This document shows, piece by piece, positions 1 to 7,850 of a DNA stretch of 64,000 nt. The notes under the pieces were generated by a model that searched no databases, had not been told where the DNA came from, and saw only the letters and a list, made by a program, of their open reading frames with translations. The position numbers and the translations under genes were made by a program. The stretch's first letter is position 1, and every line of letters begins with the position of its first letter. This stretch comes from Enterococcus ureasiticus (lineage in GTDB: Bacteria; Bacillota; Bacilli; Lactobacillales; Enterococcaceae): positions 186,001-250,000 of the forward strand of contig NZ_MIJZ01000001.1 of the NCBI RefSeq assembly GCF_001730285.1, in the 5' to 3' direction.

Positions 1-2
1 GT

Positions 3-71
3 ACCATTGTTTACAGTGTACGTGTCGAGGGACCTAAAAAAGTTCGTTTGAATATTGTAGATGGCAAATAG
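3..71 (+). CDS. C-terminal end of an unidentified protein (5' truncated)
   Basis: An open frame enters from the left edge and stops at TAG 69-71. Only about 22 residues are visible, ending VRLNIVDGK, too few to assign a family. A Rho-independent terminator follows 11 bases after the stop, which supports this being the genuine end of a transcribed gene. Confidence 0.55.
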   Translation, partial: TIVYSVRVEGPKKVRLNIVDGK

Positions 72-82
72 CAAGAAGTGAA

Positions 83-109
83 GCACCCAAGAAATTGGGT
101 GCTTTTTTT
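83..109 (+). terminator. Rho-independent terminator of the left-edge gene
   Basis: An 8-bp perfect stem (GCACCCAA / TTGGGTGC) with a GAAA loop is followed by seven T residues. Confidence 0.9.
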
Positions 110-152
110 ACACGATCGCAGTAGTACAAAATCAATTTGTAAATAAAGAAGA

Positions 153-196
153 GGAGGAATAACCAACACATTCTAAGGTTACTCCTCCTTTTTTTA
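153..196. terminator. Probable bidirectional terminator
   Basis: Arms GGAGGAATAACC and GGTTACTCCTCC pair with one mismatch and are followed by seven T on the + strand; the minus-strand exit is also T-rich. It lies directly downstream of the minus-strand 112-aa gene and could end transcription from both sides. Confidence 0.65.
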
Positions 197-206
197 CAGA
201 GAACAA

Positions 207-545
207 TTATTTTTTTCTAAATACTTTGATTTCAAAAACAGGTGCGTCGAAAGTGATTTCTGCCTCATCGATCATCAGGCCTAGGAGGTGATAATCTTCT
301 TCTTCATGGTGAGTGATTCCAAGTAATTCATCATAATAACTCTCAATACTCAGATCTCTAGGTGTATTTAATAACTCTAATAAATGCAGGACATTTTTTG
401 GTTCTTCTTCAGTTTTCCCTTTTATCTCAATAGAAAAACCTTCTGGCGTAAAGTCAACCCCAATACGAATCTCTTCAATGTCATTCGAAAAAAAGTAAGT
501 CAGTAATTCATCTATGATTCTCTTAGATTTATCTCTTTCTTGCAT
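207..545 (-). CDS. Hypothetical small acidic protein (112 aa), partner of the DUF1576 gene
   Basis: I do not recognise the family. The product is acidic and Glu-rich with no signal peptide or membrane segment, so it should be cytoplasmic. The N-terminus looks helical and the rest looks like alternating strands and helices. Its start lies 17 bases inside the end of the upstream DUF1576 membrane-protein gene on the same strand, so the two are almost certainly translationally coupled and co-transcribed, ending at the hairpin at 153-196. A role linked to the membrane protein is inference from this coupling only. Confidence 0.7.
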   Translation of the reverse strand: MQERDKSKRIIDELLTYFFSNDIEEIRIGVDFTPEGFSIEIKGKTEEEPKNVLHLLELLNTPRDLSIESYYDELLGITHHEEEDYHLLGLMIDEAEITFDAPVFEIKVFRKK

Positions 546-1851
546 GTTGTTTCACCTTTCTGATCTGTAAAATATTATCAAGTAATGGTACCATGACTGC
601 CGCCACAAAACCAGTAGAAAATCCATTATTATAAAGATTTAACCCGCCGTGAAGGTAGCTGACATTTGTGACCAACGACATATGTAAAAACCCAGCGATC
701 AAGCCAAAAGTAATGCCATAATATCCTGCAATCGGTGCTAAACCAGTACCGAAAATTCCCGCAAGTACCACAGTTGTTTGGTTTACTTCAAAAACCGAAG
801 ATAGCTGTGCTGTCAAAAAGACACTAACTAATAAAGGCAGACTATTAAAAATATGATTACCAAAAGCACTAAATCCGACAGCAGATAGAATGGCTCCAAC
901 GATTGGTCCATTAAGTGTAGAATGACTAATTTGAGTATAACCAACAAGTAATAAACCCATCAACGCCATATTCATCATTGTAGCGCCAACACCTGCGATA
1001 GAAATAAAATCAGTAATCAATTTCCCCGATGTTTTACTGATATCTTTTAAGCCCTTCAGTGAAAAATGATTGACTATAAACCCAACAAAGAACAGAATTA
1101 AAAATAAAAACAGTAGAAAAAAAAGAAGTTTGGTATGGTAAGCTGTTGAAACTAAATTCTTACCTTCAATTTTCCAGCCAAACATCCTTAAAATACCCGT
1201 AAACATCATAGCAATAAGTCCTGAGGTAAAACCGACATTATATAATGAAAATCCTTGATGGAAGGTGAGAATATGTGAGGCTAAAGGTGGCAAAATCAAG
1301 CCAATAAAAATCCCCACTGAACATCCTAAAGGAATTGAAAACACTAAAGGTAAAGAAAGGCCAAAGGTAAGGTAGCTGATAATTGGGGATAGCGCACTAC
1401 CAAATAAGCTAACAACAATAAATTGTGAAAAAGGTTTCCTAACAATTTTCGCATAACAGAGTCCACCAATAATGATTGGAATCGAATTATACAAATTTTT
1501 TCCAAAAAAAGAGCAACCTGATACGGTAAATAAAGCTGCGATCATAGGACCGTTGATTGGAATCTTTTCCTTTTTTGCAAGCAGAACACTGATCAATGTC
1601 AGTAAACCGCTATTTACAAATGCACTACCGAATGTCCCTAGTTCAATATAATCGGTCAGTAGGTTGCTAGGTGAAGTTAAGATTCGAAGCATGCCAGCCC
1701 ATAAAGAGGTTATCGGTTCATTGAATAAGCCAATCATAATCAAAATTAAACAATAACCAATCAGAAAATAATAGTTTCTATTCTGATTAATTAGTTCTAA
1801 ACGTTTTTTGTCAGTATGTAAAAAAAGTGTCTGGCCGTTATTTTTAGCCAT
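529..1851 (-). CDS. DUF1576 polytopic membrane protein
   Basis: A 440-residue integral membrane protein with about 10-12 hydrophobic segments, matching my recollection of the DUF1576 family of Firmicutes (function unknown). The chain contains an internal duplication: NGPMIAALFTVSGCSFFGKN near residue 110 recurs as NGPIVGAILSAVGFSAFGNH near residue 315, and HQGFSLYNVGFTSGLIAMM near residue 200 recurs as HGGLNLYNNGFSTGFVAAVM near residue 405. This suggests two inverted or tandem halves, as in many transporters. The start is ATG 1851 behind GGAGG. The downstream 112-aa gene overlaps it. Transport substrate is unknown. Confidence 0.8.
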   Translation of the reverse strand: MAKNNGQTLFLHTDKKRLELINQNRNYYFLIGYCLILIMIGLFNEPITSLWAGMLRILTSPSNLLTDYIELGTFGSAFVNSGLLTLISVLLAKKEKIPINGPMIAALFTVSGCSFFGKNLYNSIPIIIGGLCYAKIVRKPFSQFIVVSLFGSALSPIISYLTFGLSLPLVFSIPLGCSVGIFIGLILPPLASHILTFHQGFSLYNVGFTSGLIAMMFTGILRMFGWKIEGKNLVSTAYHTKLLFFLLFLFLILFFVGFIVNHFSLKGLKDISKTSGKLITDFISIAGVGATMMNMALMGLLLVGYTQISHSTLNGPIVGAILSAVGFSAFGNHIFNSLPLLVSVFLTAQLSSVFEVNQTTVVLAGIFGTGLAPIAGYYGITFGLIAGFLHMSLVTNVSYLHGGLNLYNNGFSTGFVAAVMVPLLDNILQIRKVKQHARKR

Positions 1852-2240
1852 AAAAAAATACCTCCATTATCTATGAATAAGTTAACTATAGCCTGTAAAA
1901 CATTCATCGGTCAATATCATTTCAGTAAAGTCCAGTAAATTATCATATTTTTCAGATATATCCACAATTATTGAGAAAATTAGTCACGAAAAGAGTGTAA
2001 AATAAAAGGATAATATTAAAAAAATAAATAATGATAAATTAAAAAATTATTATCTAGCTTTTCGGGCTAGCCACTACGCTATGTTTTTGATCTTAATGAA
2101 TGAAGTGAGTGAATAGATGTAGAGTAGTATTTACTTGGTGAAGGCATCGAAAAAAATGAAAATAGAGTATAACAAAAATTGTCACAGTCTATTTTCCAGT
2201 TTTTCAGCCGATACTGAACGAACTTGTTGCGTTTTTTAAT
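1852..2240. repeat. AT-rich intergenic region with a degenerate intergenic repeat element
   Basis: No gene is supported here. From about 2055 to 2225 the sequence resembles the segment at 36698-36850: both have a CTAGC(C)ACTACGCT box, then a GAAGGC..TCG(G)AAAAAAAT box, then an imperfect hairpin centred on ACAAAAA..GTCACA, then a TTTTCAG/CTTTTCTG tail. At 2163-2198 the hairpin arms are AATAGAGTATAAC and GTCACAGTCTATT. The left part (1852-2050) should hold the promoter of the minus-strand DUF1576 gene. Confidence 0.5.
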
Positions 2241-2256
2241 TAAGGAGGGATTGTTT

Positions 2257-2805
2257 TTGGTTAGAAAAAAAGTTTATAAAAAACAACATATTTTGGCAGC
2301 TGCAAAAGATTTATTGATAGAAAAAGGTTTTTCATTTATAACAGCGCGAAATGTAGCAGATCATATGGGGATTTCAACACAGCCTATTTATCTCGAATTC
2401 AAAAATATGGAAGAGCTGAAACTTACTTTACTAAATACAACATATGAGACTTTAGAGAAGGAATTTTTGCTGGAAACAAAAACGTCAAATAACTGTGCAA
2501 ATTTTGGTTTAAATTATATTGATTTAGCAAAATCGAATAAGAAATTGTACATATCGTTGTATATAGATCGTCATTCATATGGTCAAGAATTACAGCAATT
2601 ATTATTTGATTCGTTTCAAAAATCTATTCTTGATGATAAAAATTATGCTACTGTCTCAAAAGAAAAACTTGAAAAACTTCATATGAAATTATGGATTGTT
2701 GCGACTGGAATAGCATCCTTGAGTATTTCTGGAATGTTAAATCAAACAGAAGAGCAATTGATTACAATATTTGAGGCTGTCGAACAAAATAGCGGAATCA
2801 GATAA
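2257..2805 (+). CDS. TetR/AcrR-family transcriptional regulator
   Basis: A 182-residue regulator with a TetR-type DNA-binding domain at about residues 8-55 (a helix-turn-helix around TARNVADHMGISTQPIYLEF) and a variable helical C-terminal ligand/dimer domain. The start chosen is TTG 2257, because AAGGAGGGA at 2242-2250 is correctly spaced from it; the frame is open further upstream to TTG 2224 but that would put the ribosome site inside the gene. It is transcribed alone, and the adjacent YxeA-like gene is the only obvious nearby candidate target. Ligand and regulon are unknown. Confidence 0.85.
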   Translation: MVRKKVYKKQHILAAAKDLLIEKGFSFITARNVADHMGISTQPIYLEFKNMEELKLTLLNTTYETLEKEFLLETKTSNNCANFGLNYIDLAKSNKKLYISLYIDRHSYGQELQQLLFDSFQKSILDDKNYATVSKEKLEKLHMKLWIVATGIASLSISGMLNQTEEQLITIFEAVEQNSGIR

Positions 2806-2991
2806 AAAGTTGTATTAAGTTGGCTACAAGGTTTAGAAAGCAGTAGATCCTTGGTATCACTAAATAACATTCACCGAGACTGAGGGCAACCTAAGCCAAA
2901 AGGACTAAACAGATTTCATATATTTGACTGATTTTTTTTAGTTGTTTTGCTGCTAAAATAAGTTTATCAAATGAAATTTGGAGGAATAAGC

Positions 2992-3366
2992 TTGAAGATT
3001 ATCAAAACAATTGTTGTACTAGCTTTATTTGGAGGCGTTGCTCTTTTTGGAGCTAAGCTATATACGCAAAATCAATCAGATGAACTTTCTGGCACGATCG
3101 ATCAGTTAAACCCGTTAGTTGGTAAAGGGGAAGTTTATGTCAAAACAAAAAAAGCCGACAGTATCAATAGTTACGGCATTACGACATATAAGCAGCAAAC
3201 TTTTGATAAAAATGGTAAACAAAAAGAGCTTACTTTTACAGCAGCTCATGAACTGACCACAGATCGCTTTTTGAAAATATACAATAAAGGTGCCCACGTA
3301 GAAACTTACGAAGAAGTTTCGGTACAGGATGTTCCTGAAAAAGCACTGCAGCAACTAAATAAATAA
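2992..3366 (+). CDS. YxeA-like (DUF1093) small exported protein
   Basis: A 124-residue protein with an N-terminal hydrophobic helix (IIKTIVVLALFGGVALFG) followed by an extracytoplasmic domain with the GxGxxYVKT..YxI..Y..TFD.NGK..ELTF pattern typical of the YxeA/DUF1093 family; function unknown. The start chosen is TTG 2992, which has TTTGGAGG just upstream; an ATG at 2971 is in frame but precedes that ribosome binding site. It sits alone between the TetR gene and a large hairpin. Confidence 0.8.
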   Translation: MKIIKTIVVLALFGGVALFGAKLYTQNQSDELSGTIDQLNPLVGKGEVYVKTKKADSINSYGITTYKQQTFDKNGKQKELTFTAAHELTTDRFLKIYNKGAHVETYEEVSVQDVPEKALQQLNK

Positions 3367-3479
3367 AAAAACTGCAACAGCAATATAATCTGATTAAGTA
3401 AGTTGGCAAAGGTGAGAACTATTAATGATTCTACTTTTGTTCAACTATAATTTAGATTATATTCTGGCAGTTTTTTTTT
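3366..3479 (+). terminator. Terminator-like structure with a long loop
   Basis: Two stem blocks, AAAAAACTGC with GCAGTTTTTT and ATATAATCT with AGATTATAT, bracket about 60 bases and end in a run of nine T. This can act as a terminator for the YxeA-like gene. The long loop is unusual. Confidence 0.6.
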
Positions 3480-3490
3480 GATCAATTTGT

Positions 3491-3706
3491 TCAAACAGCC
3501 TGAGGTATAAAGTCAATTGTACATAAATCATTATGATAGAAATGGATCGTTGCTTGAATTTTTCCATCCTCAATCAATTTTTGTGCAGTGTCTTTTACGT
3601 CTTCTTGGTCAAATTGCTGGAAATTGATCACGTTTGCTACAAAATGAGGAGATTTCCGGTTAGAAGCCTCAAGTATGAGCGTTTCGATTTGTGGATTAAA
3701 GGTCAT
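3491..3706 (-). CDS. Hypothetical 71-aa protein
   Basis: A small soluble protein of unrecognised family, with a mixed helical/strand pattern. It has an ATG start preceded by AGAGGTG at good spacing, which supports it as a real gene; the overlapping + strand frame has no such site. It is probably monocistronic. Confidence 0.6.
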   Translation of the reverse strand: MTFNPQIETLILEASNRKSPHFVANVINFQQFDQEDVKDTAQKLIEDGKIQATIHFYHNDLCTIDFIPQAV

Positions 3707-3815
3707 TTACTTTCACCTCTTTGTTTAACAGTACCACTTTATTTCTAAATTTGATAGTAATTCATTGATAGATGAAGATATGGAAAGAGTTTTTTTCATA
3801 CTTAGCCTTCTATTT

Positions 3816-3850
3816 GAAAAAAAAGAATGGCAATAAATCGCCATTCTTTT
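3816..3850 (-). terminator. Terminator of the cyclophilin gene
   Basis: An 11-bp perfect stem (AAAAGAATGGC / GCCATTCTTTT) with an 8-base loop, followed on the minus strand by a run of eight T. Confidence 0.9.
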
Positions 3851-3856
3851 AAATGT

Positions 3857-4615
3857 TTATTTTTTTGCTTCTTGTAAAATGTTGATTTTCTCGATTCGGA
3901 TATCTTTCTTCGGTTTATCTTGTTCGCCAGTTTCAGCAGACGCGATTTTATCTACAACATCCATACCTTTAGTTACTTGACCGAAAACAGTATGCTTGCC
4001 ATCTAAGAAAGGAGTTCCACCTTTTTTATAAGCTTCAATGATTTTTTCAGGATAATCATCTTTTAATAGGCCGTCGGAAACATCTTGATCGTTTTGAACA
4101 ATAAAGAATTGGCTGCCGTTTGTACCGTTACCTTTTTCATCTTTACCAGCATTGGCCATCGATAGAGCACCACGTATATTGTATAACTGGTTAGAGATTT
4201 CATCATCAAAAGAGTCATTCCAAATACTTTCACCACCGGTACCGTCACCTTTAGGGTCTCCACCTTGGATCATGAAATCTTTGATAACGCGATGGAAAGT
4301 AACATTATTATAATAACCATCTTTTGCGTGTGTCATAAAGTTTTCAACTGTTTTGGGTGCTTGTTTAGGAAATAATTTGATTTCAATTGTTCCTTCTGTT
4401 GTGACCATTTCAACTAAATCTTCATCTTCGCTTACTTTATCTGATAATTGAGGTAAATCTAGTGCATTTAAATCAACCGAGTCAGACGCTTTAGTTTCAG
4501 TTGAAGAGGTAGCAGAAGAATCTGCCGTTTTTTTCTCATTTTTAGGTCCACATGCTGCAAATAAAACAAGTGTAGTTAAAAGAGCTGTAGCAGCAATGAA
4601 TTTTTTTGTTTTCAT
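3857..4615 (-). CDS. Cyclophilin-type peptidyl-prolyl isomerase lipoprotein
   Basis: A 252-residue lipoprotein: signal peptide with lipobox LFAAC near residue 20, a Ser/Thr-rich linker, then a cyclophilin domain (about residues 70-250) with FHRVIKDFMIQGGDP, ALSMANAG, NGSQFFIV and the HTVFGQV strand. It should catalyse Xaa-Pro cis/trans isomerisation on the outer face of the membrane, helping secreted proteins fold. The start chosen is ATG 4615 preceded by AAAGGAAG; an in-frame TTG at 4636 would place that site inside the gene. It ends at its own terminator at 3816-3850. Confidence 0.93.
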   Translation of the reverse strand: MKTKKFIAATALLTTLVLFAACGPKNEKKTADSSATSSTETKASDSVDLNALDLPQLSDKVSEDEDLVEMVTTEGTIEIKLFPKQAPKTVENFMTHAKDGYYNNVTFHRVIKDFMIQGGDPKGDGTGGESIWNDSFDDEISNQLYNIRGALSMANAGKDEKGNGTNGSQFFIVQNDQDVSDGLLKDDYPEKIIEAYKKGGTPFLDGKHTVFGQVTKGMDVVDKIASAETGEQDKPKKDIRIEKINILQEAKK

Positions 4616-4716
4616 AAAGTTAAGTCTTCCTTTCAAAAATAGTTACATCTCATAATAACAAATCCTCTTTAGAACTGCTAGTCAAAATGGAAAATTTTTA
4701 AGATTTTCAAAAGGTG

Positions 4717-4745
4717 TAGACCACTTTTTCTTATTCTGCTATAAT
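4717..4745 (+). promoter_or_regulatory. Promoter of the mupG-like gene
   Basis: TAGACC, a 17-base spacer, then a perfect TATAAT at 4740-4745, 48 bases before the start codon. Confidence 0.75.
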
Positions 4746-4792
4746 GAAAATGCATACATTATAATCAATACAAATCTTAGGAGGCAGTAATA

Positions 4793-5887
4793 ATGGGAAA
4801 ATTAGGTATTTCTATTTATCCAGAACGTTCAACTTTTGAAAAGGACAAAGCATATCTAGACTTAGCACATAAATATGGTTTCAAACGTGTTTTTACAAGT
4901 TTACTTCAAATTACAGAAGACAAAGAAAAGGTATTAGCAGAGTTTAAAAAAGTCGTTGATTATGCTAACAGTCTTGGAATGGAAGTTATGGTCGACATTA
5001 ATCCTGCCTTATTTGAACAATTAGAAATTTCTTATGACGACTTATCGTTTTTTGATGAAATGGGTGCTTATGGCGTCCGTTTAGATGTTGGTTTTACTGG
5101 TGCTGAAGAAGCGAAAATGACACGTAATCCATATGGCATCAAAATCGAAATCAATATGAGTACAGGAACAAGCTATGTAGACAATATCATGAGCTATTCA
5201 CCAAATACAGATAATTTATTAGGTTCACATAATTTCTATCCGCATCGTTATTCTGGTTTAGGGTATGATCATTTTGTTTTCTGTTCTGAAAAATTTAGAA
5301 AATATAACTTAAATACAATGGCCTTTGTGAATTCGCATGATGCAACATTTGGACCTTGGCCGACACAAGATGGTTTATGTTCATTAGAGGATCATCGCGA
5401 TCTAGAAATCGCTACACAAGTGAAACACTTAGTATTAACGGGCTTGATCGATGATATCTTAGTTGGTAATGCTTATGCATCAGAAGCTGAATTAAAAGCA
5501 ATGGCTGAAGCATTCAACGCAGAATATCCATCGGTCAAAGTGGATGTTGCACAAGATATTACAGACGATGAAAGAGAAGTCTTGTTCACAAGTCTACACA
5601 GCTATCGTGGAGACCGTTCAGAATATATTTTACGTTCAACGATGACACGTATTCACTTTAAAGACCGTGCGTTTCCAGCTCATAACACAAAAGATATGAC
5701 CAAAGGAGATGTGTTGATCGATAATGTTGGTTACGGTCAGTATAAAGGAGAAACACAAATCGCCTTGAAAGAAATGAAGAATGATGGACGAGTGAATGTC
5801 GTTGGTCGCATTTCTGACGATGAGTTGTTCTTATTAGATTTCTTGAAGCCGTGGTCTAGTTTTAAATTAATTGAAAATAGTAAATAA
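4793..5887 (+). CDS. mupG: MupG-family (DUF871) 6-phospho-N-acetylmuramidase
   Basis: A 364-residue protein of the MupG/DUF871 family, which has a TIM barrel (about residues 1-240) and a small C-terminal cyclophilin-like beta domain. Family members hydrolyse intracellular MurNAc-6-phosphate-GlcNAc during recycling of the cell's own peptidoglycan. Diagnostic segments are GISIYPERS at the N-terminus, a VMVDINP strand, LGSHNFYP in the barrel and FVNSHD. The start has AGGAGG at good spacing. Its usual partners (murQ, PTS permease) are not adjacent, so its substrate supply must be encoded elsewhere. A terminator follows. Confidence 0.88.
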   Translation: MGKLGISIYPERSTFEKDKAYLDLAHKYGFKRVFTSLLQITEDKEKVLAEFKKVVDYANSLGMEVMVDINPALFEQLEISYDDLSFFDEMGAYGVRLDVGFTGAEEAKMTRNPYGIKIEINMSTGTSYVDNIMSYSPNTDNLLGSHNFYPHRYSGLGYDHFVFCSEKFRKYNLNTMAFVNSHDATFGPWPTQDGLCSLEDHRDLEIATQVKHLVLTGLIDDILVGNAYASEAELKAMAEAFNAEYPSVKVDVAQDITDDEREVLFTSLHSYRGDRSEYILRSTMTRIHFKDRAFPAHNTKDMTKGDVLIDNVGYGQYKGETQIALKEMKNDGRVNVVGRISDDELFLLDFLKPWSSFKLIENSK

Positions 5888-5892
5888 AATAG

Positions 5893-5950
5893 AAATGAGG
5901 TCAAGCGAAAGGAAGGTAAAACTTTTGTTTGATTTCATTTTTCTTTTTTA
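5893..5950 (+). terminator. Terminator after mupG
   Basis: AAATGAGGTCAAG can pair over 13 positions (some G-U) with TTTGATTTCATTT, followed by a T-rich tract. Confidence 0.7.
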
Positions 5951-6007
5951 AGATTCTGTCTAAATGAAGGTCCTTACAATAAAATAGAATCGAACGAGGT
6001 GAAATAT

Positions 6008-6637
6008 ATGGAAAAAGAACTAAGTATTTTATTGGCGAAACTTCAAGGGATTGCTCAAACGGGGAAAAAATATGGAAAAGATATTTTTGATCAGGAACGA
6101 TATGAAGAACTGTCCAACGTAACAAAACAGCTAATGGGGACACTAATCCCAAGTTTATCTGATAAAGAGTTAACGATTCTCGTTGATAAAGATGAAGGCT
6201 ATGCAACGCCAAAAGTCGATATTCGAGCTGTAGTCTTCAATCAAGAAGGAAAATTATTGCTAGTCAAAGAAAAAAGTGATGATTGCTGGTCTTTGCCTGG
6301 AGGTTGGGCAGATATTGGCTATTCTCCAAAGGAAATTGCTGAAAAAGAAACGATGGAAGAAGCAGGGATATCAGTTAGAGCCAAACGTTTGATTGCCGTG
6401 TTAGATATGTCGAAACATGATTTTCCGCCTTCATTGACCTATGTTTACAAGTTTTTTATTCGATGTGTTGCTAACAATGAAGAATTAAAAACAGGGATTG
6501 AAACGAATGATGCGGGTTATTTTTCACTACAAGAAATTTATCTGCTTCCACTTTCTGAACAACGAAATATTATCGATAATTTTGAAATGATTTTTACAGA
6601 TTATCAAAATGAAAAAAATATCATGATTTGTGATTGA
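6008..6637 (+). CDS. Nudix hydrolase (YjhB-like, with N-terminal helical domain)
   Basis: A 209-residue protein with a helical N-terminal domain (residues 1-65) of the kind found in Nudix ADP-ribose pyrophosphatase-like proteins, then a Nudix fold (about 70-195). The Nudix box reads GGWADIGYSP..IAEKETMEEAGI: the catalytic E-x-x-E-E core is present, the usual Arg is Lys, and an upstream Glu position is Tyr, a variant that I recall as normal for this subfamily. A nucleotide-diphosphate substrate such as ADP-ribose is likely but unproven. ATG 6008 was chosen because GAGGTGA lies just upstream; a GTG at 5999 overlaps that site. Confidence 0.88.
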   Translation: MEKELSILLAKLQGIAQTGKKYGKDIFDQERYEELSNVTKQLMGTLIPSLSDKELTILVDKDEGYATPKVDIRAVVFNQEGKLLLVKEKSDDCWSLPGGWADIGYSPKEIAEKETMEEAGISVRAKRLIAVLDMSKHDFPPSLTYVYKFFIRCVANNEELKTGIETNDAGYFSLQEIYLLPLSEQRNIIDNFEMIFTDYQNEKNIMICD

Positions 6638-6755
6638 TATTGCGAAAATTCCGATAAAACATTATACTATTTAAGGATTTGAAAAAATTAGTATCATTTT
6701 TTTATTTAAGAAAGTTCGTTTTTATGAATGATACGTTTAAATGGGGAGTAATCGG

Positions 6756-7688
6756 ATGAATCGCATAGTAAAAATTTTGATAGCAGTAGTCGTTTTAATT
6801 GTAATCGTACTAACAGGAGCAGGGATGTATTTCTATAATTATGCCGTCGTACCTTCAAAAAAAGATTTCCTAGCTGGAGATACGCCAGGGACAGATGTTG
6901 AGGCGAAAACACCAGAAGAAAAATGGTTTAAAGAAAAAACTAATCGTTCATACTGGGATTTGACTTCCAAAGACGGGTTAAAATTAACAGCGATTTATCT
7001 ACCTGCTGAAGAAAAAACAGATAAAAATGTCATTATGGCTCATGGCTATATGGGTAGCGCCGAGACAATGGCTAATTTCGCTAAAATGTACCATGACTGG
7101 GGCTATAATGTTTTAGTGCCGGATGCTCGCGGACATGGTGAAAGTGAAGGCGATTATATAGGTTTTGGCTGGCCCGAGAGAAAAGATTATCTTCAATGGA
7201 TTGATAAAATGATTGCTGAAAATGGCAAAGATGCTCAAATCACTTTATACGGCATTAGTATGGGTGGTGCGACAGTCATGATGACCAGTGGGGAAAACTT
7301 ACCGAAAAATGTCAAAGCAATTGTCGAAGATTGCGGTTATTCCACTGTAAATGAAGAATTAAAGTACCAATTGAAAGACATGTTTAATTTACCAGCATTT
7401 CCATTAGTTCCTGTTACAAGTTTGATTACTAAAATTAGGGCTGGTTATTTCTTCGGTGAAGCAAGTTCGATAGCACAATTGAAGAAAAATAAAGTACCGA
7501 TGTTGTTTATCCACGGTGATGCAGATAAATTTGTACCCTTTGAGATGTTGGATGAAGTATACAATGCAACAGATGTACCAAAAGAAAAGTTTGTTGTAAA
7601 AGGTGCAGCGCATGCAAAATCTTATTCAGTTGACCCTAAAGCCTATAAAGCAAAAGTTGAAAGCTTTTTAACAAAATATGTAGATTAA
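6756..7688 (+). CDS. Membrane-anchored alpha/beta hydrolase
   Basis: A 310-residue protein with an N-terminal membrane anchor (about residues 5-27), so the catalytic domain is probably extracellular. Hydrolase features: an oxyanion/strand region with AHGYMGS, the nucleophile elbow YGISMGGA, an acid in HGDADKFVP and a late His in KGAAHAKSY. It is close to the YqkD/FrsA-like hydrolase group. Physiological substrate unknown. ATG 6756 has GGGGAG at correct spacing; the ATG at 6741 overlaps that site. Confidence 0.88.
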   Translation: MNRIVKILIAVVVLIVIVLTGAGMYFYNYAVVPSKKDFLAGDTPGTDVEAKTPEEKWFKEKTNRSYWDLTSKDGLKLTAIYLPAEEKTDKNVIMAHGYMGSAETMANFAKMYHDWGYNVLVPDARGHGESEGDYIGFGWPERKDYLQWIDKMIAENGKDAQITLYGISMGGATVMMTSGENLPKNVKAIVEDCGYSTVNEELKYQLKDMFNLPAFPLVPVTSLITKIRAGYFFGEASSIAQLKKNKVPMLFIHGDADKFVPFEMLDEVYNATDVPKEKFVVKGAAHAKSYSVDPKAYKAKVESFLTKYVD

Positions 7689-7693
7689 TGATT

Positions 7694-7730
7694 ATCGTCA
7701 TCCAGTTTGAACAGCTGGTGACGATTTTTT
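7694..7730 (+). terminator. Terminator after the alpha/beta hydrolase
   Basis: ATCGTCA..CCAG pairs with CTGG.TGACGAT, followed by six T. Confidence 0.85.
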
Positions 7731-7850
7731 AAAACAGAAAAACGAATTTATTTTAGAATAAAGTTTCATTTAAATGCTATTCTTGTTAATTTTACTATGC
7801 ATCAACTAGAATTCTTTGATATGATAATAAAAAGAAATGAGGTAAAATAG

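Noticed and set aside
39-54. Shared 15-mer AAAAGTTCGTTTGAA at the left-edge gene and at about 12119 before ribU
   Set aside because: It is short and partly coding (KKVRL-like); a common origin is possible but cannot be told from chance without more copies.
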